The position numbers and the translations under genes are program-made. The notes under the pieces were generated by a model, which saw only the letters and a list, made by a program, of their open reading frames with translations, had not been told where the DNA came from and ran no database searches. This document shows positions 1 to 5,953 of a stretch of 6,096 nt of DNA, piece by piece. The stretch is taken from positions 1-6,096 of the forward strand of contig JAHJDQ010000045.1 in NCBI GenBank assembly GCA_018812355.1, in the 5' to 3' direction. The DNA comes from Nanobdellota archaeon (GTDB lineage Archaea; Nanobdellota; Nanobdellia; Woesearchaeales; GW2011-AR9). The first letter of the stretch is position 1. Every line of letters begins with the position of its first letter.

Positions 1-1
1 A

Positions 2-382
2 TATCCTTTCGCTCTTGACTTCACTCCAACGACAACATTCTCAGTAGAATCATTCACTGTAACGTGCGAAGTAGAATCATGCGAAATAACGATGCCCAGA
101 AACGATCAAGCTGAATTATATACCGTTCATTTTACTAACTCACCTACAGCTGCTAATTTACAAGGTCCAGCAGATGTTGTCTTCGCCACCATTCTCGGTG
201 AAGGTTATGGTGAATTCTACGAAACCGCATCTTTCACCAACCCATCAGGAACTGGAGAAATTACTTACCTATTAGAAAGTACCAATTTAAGAGCCTCTGA
301 CAATTATTTCTTCACAATTACAGTAACTGAAAATTCTCAAGAATCAGAAATAACCCATTTTGAGCAAGTAACTATAGGCTAA
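2..382 (+). CDS. C-terminal end of a beta-rich, probably extracellular protein (5' partial)
   Basis: The reading frame is open from base 2 to the TAA at 380-382, giving 126 residues; the true start lies upstream of the window. The internal ATG at 92 is an unlikely start, because the same composition continues upstream of it. The sequence is rich in Thr, Ser, Val, Glu and aromatic residues in alternating beta-strand patterns (for example FSVESFTVTCEVES, YFFTITVTENSQES), with no catalytic motif or C-terminal membrane helix. This fits one or two Ig-like or fibronectin-like beta-sandwich modules of a surface or secreted protein. Two cysteines (in VTCEVESCEI) could form a disulfide. A short VES repeat, encoded by an 11-bp direct repeat at 43-53 and 70-80, lies in this region. 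The family is not recognised; the extracellular role is inferred from composition only. Confidence 0.7.
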   Translation, partial: YPFALDFTPTTTFSVESFTVTCEVESCEITMPRNDQAELYTVHFTNSPTAANLQGPADVVFATILGEGYGEFYETASFTNPSGTGEITYLLESTNLRASDNYFFTITVTENSQESEITHFEQVTIG

Positions 383-394
383 ACAACATAAATC

Positions 395-403
395 CTTATA
401 AAT
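395..403 (+). promoter_or_regulatory. Archaeal TATA-like box for the RPA gene
   Basis: The sequence CTTATAAAT lies in the short gap after the upstream stop codon. Its centre is about 25 bases before the ATG at 425, which is the usual distance from an archaeal TATA box to the transcription start. Transcription would then begin at or next to the start codon, giving a leaderless mRNA. The absence of any Shine-Dalgarno motif in 404-424 (mostly A and T) agrees with this. The call is by position and sequence only. Confidence 0.6.
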
Positions 404-424
404 CATTTTTCTTAACAAAAAAAC

Positions 425-1396
425 ATGTATAAAATTCCTTTACCTGATTTAAAAGAAAAAATTATTCTCAGCGGCAAAATATCTGCAATTGACTTAGATA
501 CTAAAATTAAGACTAAAATAAACGAACTTTCCGGACTGATCAGTGAAGAAGGCGCTGCCCATATCATTGCTAATGAACTTGGCATTAACCTCATCCCTAA
601 AGCTGAAAAAATGAAGATCAAAGAACTTTATGCTGGGATGAAAGACATTTCTACTGTTGGAAAAATAACCAGGATTTTTGAAATGAGAGAATTCCAAAAA
701 AATGACCGGTCAGGAAAAGTATGCTCCTTAATATTGGGAGACGAAACCGGAACGATGAGATTAGTACTCTGGAACGATCAAGTTGACCAAGTTAAAGAAT
801 TAAGTGAAAACATGACTATTTTAGTAAAAAGTGCTTATGTTCGAGAAAACAATAATGCTAAAGAGATCCATTTAGGTCAGCAAGGTGAATTAATTCCCAA
901 TCCAGAAGGAGAAACCATTACTAATGTCAGAGAATCTGCTTCCACCTTCCAAAGAAAAAAAATTCAAGAACTAAGCGATAACCAGGAAAACATCGAAATA
1001 ATGGGTACAATCGTGCAAGTTTTCGATCCTCGATTTTTTTATACCTGTCCACGCTGCCGAGCAAGAGTTAACGATAATCAATGTGCTGAACACGGTCCAG
1101 TCGAACCGGAAACAGGTTATGTTCTTAATTTAGTGCTTGACGACGGCTCAGGAACCATCAGAACAGTCTTCTGGAAAAACCAAATTCATCATTTATTACA
1201 AAAGGAAGAAGCAGACCTACTCACTTTCAAAGACAATCCTCCAGAATTTGAATCTCTAAAAACAGACTTATTAGGTGAGCAATACAAATTAAGAGGTCGA
1301 GTAAAAAAGAATGATATGTTTGAACGGGTTGAATTTAGTGTGCAGTTTGTTGAAAAAGCCAATCCAGAAGAAGAAATTAAACAATTAGAACAATAA
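425..1396 (+). CDS. rpa: Replication protein A-like single-stranded DNA-binding protein (OB folds plus zinc finger)
   Basis: 323 residues, resembling archaeal replication factor A (COG1599-type), which coats single-stranded DNA in replication, repair and recombination. Residues 1-60 form a small helical region ending in LISEEGAAHIIANELGI, a segment typical of archaeal RPA N-termini. A first OB fold spans about 66-155 (GKITRIFEMREF, then LGDETGTMRLVLWND at 104-118). A second spans about 190-310 (MGTIVQVFDPRFFYTC, LDDGSGTIRTVFWKNQ, KLRGRVKKND). A probable zinc site lies inside the second fold: Cys208, Cys211, Cys220 and His223 (CPRC-x8-CAEH). The C-terminus is acidic, as is common for partner binding by single-stranded DNA-binding proteins. 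The ATG at 425 is supported by the TATA box spacing. The gene forms a unit with the hydrolase one base downstream. The family call is secure; subunit composition cannot be judged. Confidence 0.9.
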   Translation: MYKIPLPDLKEKIILSGKISAIDLDTKIKTKINELSGLISEEGAAHIIANELGINLIPKAEKMKIKELYAGMKDISTVGKITRIFEMREFQKNDRSGKVCSLILGDETGTMRLVLWNDQVDQVKELSENMTILVKSAYVRENNNAKEIHLGQQGELIPNPEGETITNVRESASTFQRKKIQELSDNQENIEIMGTIVQVFDPRFFYTCPRCRARVNDNQCAEHGPVEPETGYVLNLVLDDGSGTIRTVFWKNQIHHLLQKEEADLLTFKDNPPEFESLKTDLLGEQYKLRGRVKKNDMFERVEFSVQFVEKANPEEEIKQLEQ

Positions 1397-1397
1397 A

Positions 1398-1853
1398 ATG
1401 CTTTTCCATACTCATCTCTTATTAGGGATTACTTTTTTCTTATTCACAAAAAATTCTTTTTCTGGTGGTAATGTAATTATTTTTTTAATTTTAGTTCTTT
1501 TCGGCAGTATCTTGCCAGATATTGATGAAAGTAAAAGCAAACTCAACCACTGGTTTGGTTTAGGCAAAATCGCCGCTTTTTTCTCTCGTCATCGTGGACT
1601 GTTTCATTCTTTAATTTTTACTTTATTCCTTTTCTTCTTAATCAGTTTCTTTACTCGAGATTACTATGCTTATGCAGTAATTATCGGCTATTTTTCGCAT
1701 TTAGTAGGAGACGCTTTTACTCCGATGGGCATTCAAATATTCTACCCTTTTTCTAACTTTAAATTAAAAGGTCCAATTAAAGTTGGCCATTTCGGAGAAA
1801 CAATTATTATGGTTTTGCTAGCCTTAGTAATTGTTAAAATTATTCTCTTTTAG
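1398..1853 (+). CDS. YdjM-like membrane-bound metal-dependent hydrolase
   Basis: 151 residues with the hallmarks of the YdjM/DUF457 family (COG1988) of integral-membrane, putative metal-dependent hydrolases. Visible motifs are an N-terminal HTH with His4 and His6, LPDID (Asp41 and Asp43), SRHRGLFHS (His65 and His70) and GYFSHLVGDAFTPMG (His101 and Asp105). These His and Asp residues are probable metal ligands. Hydrophobic segments at about 7-18, 26-40, 72-86, 92-104 and 134-151 indicate an inner-membrane protein. The substrate is unknown. The start codon lies one base after the RPA stop with no clear Shine-Dalgarno motif, so translation probably depends on reinitiation by ribosomes leaving RPA. 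E. coli ydjM belongs to the LexA (SOS) regulon; a DNA-damage link here is only suggested by linkage to RPA. Confidence 0.85.
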   Translation: MLFHTHLLLGITFFLFTKNSFSGGNVIIFLILVLFGSILPDIDESKSKLNHWFGLGKIAAFFSRHRGLFHSLIFTLFLFFLISFFTRDYYAYAVIIGYFSHLVGDAFTPMGIQIFYPFSNFKLKGPIKVGHFGETIIMVLLALVIVKIILF

Positions 1854-1861
1854 TATATGTA

Positions 1862-1959
1862 TTAAGTTAAGTGGGTGAGCAGCGCCAATTGAGGCGCATA
1901 AGCGAAAGAATTGAGCTTATTATGGGCGCCGTGCTCTGCTCACTAAGAACGCAACTTAA
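1862..1959. repeat. Nested inverted repeats in the convergent gap, possible structured RNA or transcription-end element
   Basis: The gap between two convergent genes contains several perfect inverted repeats. Outer arms are TTAAGTT 1862-1868 with AACTTAA 1953-1959, the latter overlapping the folC stop. A strong stem is GTGAGCAG 1875-1882 with CTGCTCAC 1936-1943. Inside it are GCGCC 1882-1886 with GGCGC 1893-1897 (6-base loop) and ATAAGC 1898-1903 with GCTTAT 1915-1920. An alternative pairing joins GGCGC 1893-1897 to GCGCC 1926-1930. The core is more GC-rich than its surroundings. No T-run follows it on either strand, so it is not a classic intrinsic terminator. It could mark both 3' ends, be a mobile palindromic element, or be a small RNA. 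No tRNA, C/D or H/ACA signature is visible. Confidence 0.6.
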
Positions 1960-3122
1960 GACGTATCTTTTAAAACTTTCAATACATCACCCACTAAATA
2001 AATCGAACCAGTAATCAACACCAATTCATCTTCACTAACAGAATTCAAAGCCATCTTCATCGCTTCTTCAACATTTCTTATTTTTTTAACATCCTTAACA
2101 TATTTTAAAACTTCATCAGCAATTACTTCCATTGAAGCAGGTTTGTGATTACCTTGTGTAATAATTACATTTTCAAACAATGGCACAATTAATCTTACCA
2201 TTTTAGCAATTTCTTTATCTTCGGCCATTCCTAACACTAATACTTTTCGCTTTCCTAACCTTTTAACAAACTCCACCAACTTTTCCATTCCCGCAACATT
2301 ATGCGCACAATCAATTAAGACATTTTCAGAAACAAATTCTAATCGCCCCGGCCACTTTGCCTTAGCAATACCTTGTTTAATTTCTTCTTCATTAATCTTT
2401 AATAATCGAGCTACTGTTATCGCAGTATTAGCATTTTCTTGTTGATGTTTTCCTAATAATGAGGTTTTCATATTTTCTTCAGTAGCAATAATCAATTTTG
2501 CATTTTTATCAGCACATTTTTTTTCAAAAACATCCAAAACCTCTTTGTTTCCTCTACCAATCACCGCTCTTCCATTTTCTTTAATAATACATGCTTTCTC
2601 ATAAGCAATCTCTGCCAACGAATTTCCCAAATGTTTCTGATGATCAAAAGAAATAGTTGTAATCACCGAAACCACTGGATTAAGAACATTCGTGGCATCT
2701 AATCTTCCTCCTAACCCCGTTTCCACAACCGCAAAATCAACTTTCTGCTCAGCAAAATAAAGAAACGCTAAGGCTGTCGTAAATTCAAAGAAAGTCGGCT
2801 CCAATTCTGCACTTTTTCCTTTAATAATTTTGGTCAATCGAACTAATTCCAGATCACTAATCTCCTTGCCATTAACCCTAATTCTCTCATTAAATTTAAT
2901 TAAATGTGGCGAAGTATACCACCCCACTTTATAACCTGCTTCTTGCAAAATAGCAGCCAGATAAGCCGAAACACTACCCTTGCCATTTGTTCCAGCAATG
3001 TGAATTGATTTAAACTGCTCCTCAGGATTACCTAAAGTCTTCAATAGGTTTCTAATCTCTTCTAATCCTAACTTCATCCCAAATCGCTTCAATCCATACA
3101 AATAATCTAAAGTAGGTTCCAT
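1956..3122 (-). CDS. folC: Folylpolyglutamate synthase / dihydrofolate synthase (FolC)
   Basis: 388 residues, slightly shorter than typical bacterial FolC (about 420-430), with the full Mur-ligase-like ATP-dependent core. Motifs in order: P-loop HIAGTNGKGS (41-50), TSPHL (70-74), FFEFTTALAF (111-120), ETGLGGRLDATN (134-145), SFDHQKHLGNS (158-168), EKACIIK (175-181; Lys176 is the probable carbamylated lysine), WPGRLE (257-262), DCAHN (271-275), VLGMAEDKE (296-304) and TGSIYLVGDV (371-380). The enzyme adds glutamate to folates, retaining them in the cell; some members also join glutamate to dihydropteroate. No other folate-synthesis gene is visible, so the polyglutamylating role is the safer inference. 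It is transcribed divergently from thyA. No Shine-Dalgarno motif precedes the ATG; a weak TTTTTTAAT (minus strand, about 3145-3153) would suit leaderless transcription. Confidence 0.95.
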   Translation of the reverse strand: MEPTLDYLYGLKRFGMKLGLEEIRNLLKTLGNPEEQFKSIHIAGTNGKGSVSAYLAAILQEAGYKVGWYTSPHLIKFNERIRVNGKEISDLELVRLTKIIKGKSAELEPTFFEFTTALAFLYFAEQKVDFAVVETGLGGRLDATNVLNPVVSVITTISFDHQKHLGNSLAEIAYEKACIIKENGRAVIGRGNKEVLDVFEKKCADKNAKLIIATEENMKTSLLGKHQQENANTAITVARLLKINEEEIKQGIAKAKWPGRLEFVSENVLIDCAHNVAGMEKLVEFVKRLGKRKVLVLGMAEDKEIAKMVRLIVPLFENVIITQGNHKPASMEVIADEVLKYVKDVKKIRNVEEAMKMALNSVSEDELVLITGSIYLVGDVLKVLKDTS

Positions 3123-3215
3123 TTTTTATTCAGAGCTAAAATTCATTAAAAAAGTATCTTTTCTAAATTAATAAGATTAATAAAGGGTTCCTCTTCCCAA
3201 CTAGAGGGGTTAGAG
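3123..3215. promoter_or_regulatory. Divergent control region between folC and thyA
   Basis: These 93 bases separate two divergent starts and must hold promoters for both. On the minus strand a T-rich TTTTTTAAT near 3145-3153 sits about 25 bases before the folC ATG and is a weak TATA candidate. On the plus strand ATTAATAA near 3167-3174 would place the thyA transcript start near 3196, leaving a leader of about 20 bases that includes the Shine-Dalgarno motif. Both boxes are weak in a very AT-rich stretch, so exact positions are uncertain; the region as a whole is the supported call. Confidence 0.45.
3187..3210 (+). promoter_or_regulatory. Shine-Dalgarno of thyA inside a possible small hairpin
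   Basis: GAGGGG at 3204-3209 lies six bases before the thyA ATG at 3216 and is a clear ribosome binding site. It overlaps AGAGG 3203-3207, which can pair with CCTCT 3190-3194 across an 8-base loop. Three G-U pairs could extend the stem to 3187 and 3210. The ribosome site can thus be partly hidden, but only if transcription starts upstream of about 3187; the mapping of the start is unknown. Confidence 0.5.
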
Positions 3216-4082
3216 ATGAAACAATATTTAGATATTATCAATAAAATTCGCACTGAAGGAATAATTAAAAAAACTAGACAAGGTCCTGATGCTTTCACGA
3301 TTGCTGGAGCAATGTTTGAACACGATATGGAATTAGGCTTTCCACTTCTGACTACAAAAACAGTCCCTTTAAGATTAGTTGCTTCTGAATTGGAATTCTT
3401 TATCAAAGGTATCACTGATAAAAACTGGCTTAGGGATCAAGACAACCACATTTGGGATGAATGGTGTTCTCCAGATATTATTCCTTATAGTCATGATCCT
3501 GAAATACAAAAAAAAATGCGCGAAGAGCGTGAACTTGGCCCCATCTATGGCTGGCAATGGAGAAATTTTGGTGCAAAATACATTGCTCATAATCACCCTC
3601 CTGAAGGGCAAGGTATTGATCAACTAAAAAATGTAATCAAAATGCTCAAAACTAATCCCCATGATCGTCGGATGATTGTTTCTGCTTGGAACCCAGTTGA
3701 CTTTCATCGTATGGCCCTACCACCCTGCCATTATTCTTTCCAAGTCACCGTCCTAAATGGTCGGCTAAACTTATTATGGAACCAAAGATCAATCGATACT
3801 GCTTTAGGATTGCCTTTTAACATTGCTAGTTATGCTCTCTTACTACATCTATTAGCTAAAGAAGTAGGATTAAAAGAAGGAAAATTAGTTGGTTTTTTAG
3901 CTGATGTTCACGTTTTTGTTAATCATGTTGCAGGTTTGAAAGAACAACTCTCTCGAGAACCGATGTCCTTATCCAAAATTAAAACCGAAAACTTCACTTC
4001 TATTTTTGATTGGAAATCTACAGATTCAAAAGTAGAAAATTATCATCATCATCCGAGAATTAAATTTGAGATAGCTGTATAG
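3216..4082 (+). CDS. thyA: Thymidylate synthase (ThyA type)
   Basis: 288 residues, a full ThyA (E. coli has 264). It methylates dUMP to dTMP with 5,10-methylene-tetrahydrofolate, releasing dihydrofolate. Visible landmarks, with the E. coli equivalents from memory: Arg21 in the phosphate loop, Glu58, Trp80, Tyr111 in GPIYGWQWR, the Arg pair in DRRMIVSAWNP (150-160), nucleophile Cys171 in ALPPCHYSFQ, RSIDTALGLPFNIASYALL (191-209, with Asp194 and Asn202), and DVHVFVNH (230-237). The C-terminus HHHPRIKFEIAV fits the family's closing tail. Oddities: the phosphate loop is TRQGPDAF instead of the usual RTGTGT form, the tyrosine that normally follows the dUMP-contacting His by two places is Phe234, and about a dozen extra residues lie at 86-105. 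It is the first gene of an operon with the DHFR-SHMT fusion ten bases downstream. Confidence 0.96.
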   Translation: MKQYLDIINKIRTEGIIKKTRQGPDAFTIAGAMFEHDMELGFPLLTTKTVPLRLVASELEFFIKGITDKNWLRDQDNHIWDEWCSPDIIPYSHDPEIQKKMREERELGPIYGWQWRNFGAKYIAHNHPPEGQGIDQLKNVIKMLKTNPHDRRMIVSAWNPVDFHRMALPPCHYSFQVTVLNGRLNLLWNQRSIDTALGLPFNIASYALLLHLLAKEVGLKEGKLVGFLADVHVFVNHVAGLKEQLSREPMSLSKIKTENFTSIFDWKSTDSKVENYHHHPRIKFEIAV

Positions 4083-4086
4083 AGGT
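4082..4086 (+). promoter_or_regulatory. Shine-Dalgarno of the DHFR-SHMT gene, overlapping the thyA stop
   Basis: GAGGT begins with the last base of the thyA TAG stop (4080-4082) and lies six bases before the ATG at 4093. The overlap with the upstream stop suggests coupled translation of thyA and the fusion gene from one mRNA. It supports the ATG at 4093 as the start. Confidence 0.7.
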
Positions 4087-4092
4087 ATAAAC

Positions 4093-5946
4093 ATGACTGA
4101 AATAATTGTAATTGTCGCCGTAGCGCAGAATGGTGTAATTGGCAAAGATAATGATATTCCCTGGCGAATCAGTGAAGACTTTCAATATTTTAAAGAACAA
4201 ACTTTAGGATGTCCATGTATTATGGGTGATAAAACTTACGAATCTCTCCCTATTAAACCTCTACCGGGAAGAGAAAATATTGTTTGTACTTTTAACAAAG
4301 AATACAAACCAGAAGGCACAACCGTCTTTCACGACTTTTTCGAAGCAGTACAGTATGTTAAAGACAAAGGCTATCCCAAAGCTTTCATAACGGGTGGAGC
4401 AACAATTTATAAGTTAGGAATGCAAGTTGCTGACAAATTCATGCTCACCAGAATTCATCAAGATTACCAAGGTGATATCTCTTATCCTGAAGTTAATTTC
4501 AACGAATGGAATTTAATCAAACAAGAAGACCATGAAAGTATTGACACTTTAAGCAATCAACCAGTAAAATTTTCTTTCTTAACTTACACTAGAAAAAATA
4601 AACGACTGCAACAAACCGATCCTTTAGTTGCTTCGATTATCAAAAAAGAAGCCACTAAACAACAACATAAACTTTCTTTAATTCCTTCCGAGAATTTCTA
4701 TTCCTCTTCAGTTAGAGAGGCAGTTGGAAGTGTTTTCATGCACAAGTATGCCGAAGGAAATATTGGCAAAAGATATTATGAAGGTAATCAGTTTGCTGAT
4801 CAATTAGAATCATTAGCTATCGCCAGAGCCAAAAAAGCATTTAATCTACCTGAAGATTGGAGTGTTAATGTGCAAGCTTTAGCCGGCAGTAATGCTAATC
4901 TTGCTGTCTACTTAACTTTGTTAGAGGTTGGTGATACAATTATGGGCATGTACCTTCCTGATGGCGGCCACCTCTCTCACGGCTGGAGTTACGAACCGAA
5001 AACCGTGCAGGATCCACAGCAGTTGATTTATTTAGGTGGAAGTAGAAAAGTAAACATCTCTTCACGCATTTTTAGAACTGTGCAATATAAAACTAATCCA
5101 CTAACGCAACAATTTGATTATGATGAAATTGAACGGATTGCTTTACAACATCAACCAAAATTAATTATTACTGGCGGGACAGCTTATCCGCGAGAAATTG
5201 ATTATGTTCGTATGAAAGAGATAGCCCAGAAAGTAGGAGCGTATTACATGGCCGATATTGCTCACGAAGCCGGTTTGATTGCGGCTGGAGTAAATAAATC
5301 TCCCGTCGGCATTGCTGATGTGATTACTTTAACTACACATAAAACTCTCCGCTCAGCTCGTGGAGCCTTAATTATTGGTCCGCAAGAATTAATTAAGAAA
5401 ATTGACCGTTCTATCCTGCCAGGATTACAAGGAGGACCGTTTATGCATAGTATTGCCGGAATTTGTGTTGGTTTAGGAGAAGTGTTGCAACCAGAGTTTA
5501 AAGAATATGCTTCCCAAGTTATTAAGAACGCCCAATTTTTATGTTCTGAACTACAAAAATTTGATTTTAAAATTGTTTCTGGCGGTACAGATAAACATCT
5601 GATCTTAATTGACTTAACTAATAAACCAATCTTAGGCAAGAAATTTGCTCGTGCTTTAGATTATGCGGGGATTATTGCTAATATGAATACAATGCCACAA
5701 GAGAAAAGAAGTCCGGCTGACCCCTCTGCTTTACGTCTAGGCACGCCCTGGATTACCACTCGTGGCATGCAAGAAACGGAGATGACTTTGATTGCCCAGT
5801 GGATTAATCAAGCGATGAATCTCTGTTCTCAGTGGCAGGATTTAGACTTCGCTGAATTCGAAAACCAAGTTGCTGCTTCTACCGAAATCAAACAAATTGC
5901 TGCCGAAGTCAAAGAATTATGTTTAAGATATCCACTAGAAATATAA
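4093..5946 (+). CDS. folA-glyA: Bifunctional dihydrofolate reductase - serine hydroxymethyltransferase fusion
   Basis: 617 residues in one frame. Residues 1-167 are a complete DHFR: VAVAQNGVIG (8-17), IPWRISEDFQYFK (22-34, with Asp29 at the E. coli Asp27 position), MGDKTYESLP (44-53), PLPGR (56-60), ITGGATIY (99-106), LTRI (118-121). Residues about 172-617 are a complete SHMT: LIPSENF (196-202), KYAEGNIGKRYYEG (218-231), AGSNAN (264-269), DGGHLSHG (290-297), MADIAHEAGL (386-395, with Asp388 and His391), PLP lysine Lys417 in THKTL, GLQGGPFMH (444-452) and LRLGTPWITTRG (548-558, with Arg548). DHFR reduces dihydrofolate to tetrahydrofolate; SHMT loads it with a one-carbon unit from serine, giving glycine. 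The linker is only about five residues (KNKRL). No ATG, GTG or TTG lies in frame near the SHMT start (the first Met is 216, past the SEN motif), so SHMT cannot start independently. The SHMT part is about 30 residues longer than bacterial GlyA, mostly from an insertion near 299-326. Confidence 0.95.
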   Translation: MTEIIVIVAVAQNGVIGKDNDIPWRISEDFQYFKEQTLGCPCIMGDKTYESLPIKPLPGRENIVCTFNKEYKPEGTTVFHDFFEAVQYVKDKGYPKAFITGGATIYKLGMQVADKFMLTRIHQDYQGDISYPEVNFNEWNLIKQEDHESIDTLSNQPVKFSFLTYTRKNKRLQQTDPLVASIIKKEATKQQHKLSLIPSENFYSSSVREAVGSVFMHKYAEGNIGKRYYEGNQFADQLESLAIARAKKAFNLPEDWSVNVQALAGSNANLAVYLTLLEVGDTIMGMYLPDGGHLSHGWSYEPKTVQDPQQLIYLGGSRKVNISSRIFRTVQYKTNPLTQQFDYDEIERIALQHQPKLIITGGTAYPREIDYVRMKEIAQKVGAYYMADIAHEAGLIAAGVNKSPVGIADVITLTTHKTLRSARGALIIGPQELIKKIDRSILPGLQGGPFMHSIAGICVGLGEVLQPEFKEYASQVIKNAQFLCSELQKFDFKIVSGGTDKHLILIDLTNKPILGKKFARALDYAGIIANMNTMPQEKRSPADPSALRLGTPWITTRGMQETEMTLIAQWINQAMNLCSQWQDLDFAEFENQVAASTEIKQIAAEVKELCLRYPLEI

Positions 5947-5953
5947 TTACTTC

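Noticed and set aside
43..80. 11-bp direct repeat AGTAGAATCAT, two copies 27 bases apart
   Set aside because: It is in frame in a repetitive beta-rich protein and encodes a repeated VES; only two copies exist, so it is not a CRISPR or att site.
92..382. A short complete gene starting at the ATG at 92
   Set aside because: The frame stays open to the window start with the same beta-rich composition, and no ribosome site or TATA box precedes the ATG, so it is better read as the end of a longer gene.
412..697. Minus-strand open frames over the 5' part of the RPA gene
   Set aside because: They lie opposite a well-supported gene, have no recognisable motif, and look like antisense shadows in AT-rich DNA.
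1875..1943. Cloverleaf-like fold considered as a tRNA
   Set aside because: There is no T-loop consensus, no CCA-ready acceptor arrangement and no anticodon arm of proper size.
3146..3627. Open frames on both strands overlapping the start of thyA
   Set aside because: thyA motifs cover this region continuously; the overlapping frames have no family features or ribosome site.
5262..5639. 125-residue minus-strand frame inside the SHMT half
   Set aside because: It is antisense to conserved SHMT motifs, including the PLP lysine, and its composition follows from that coding strand.
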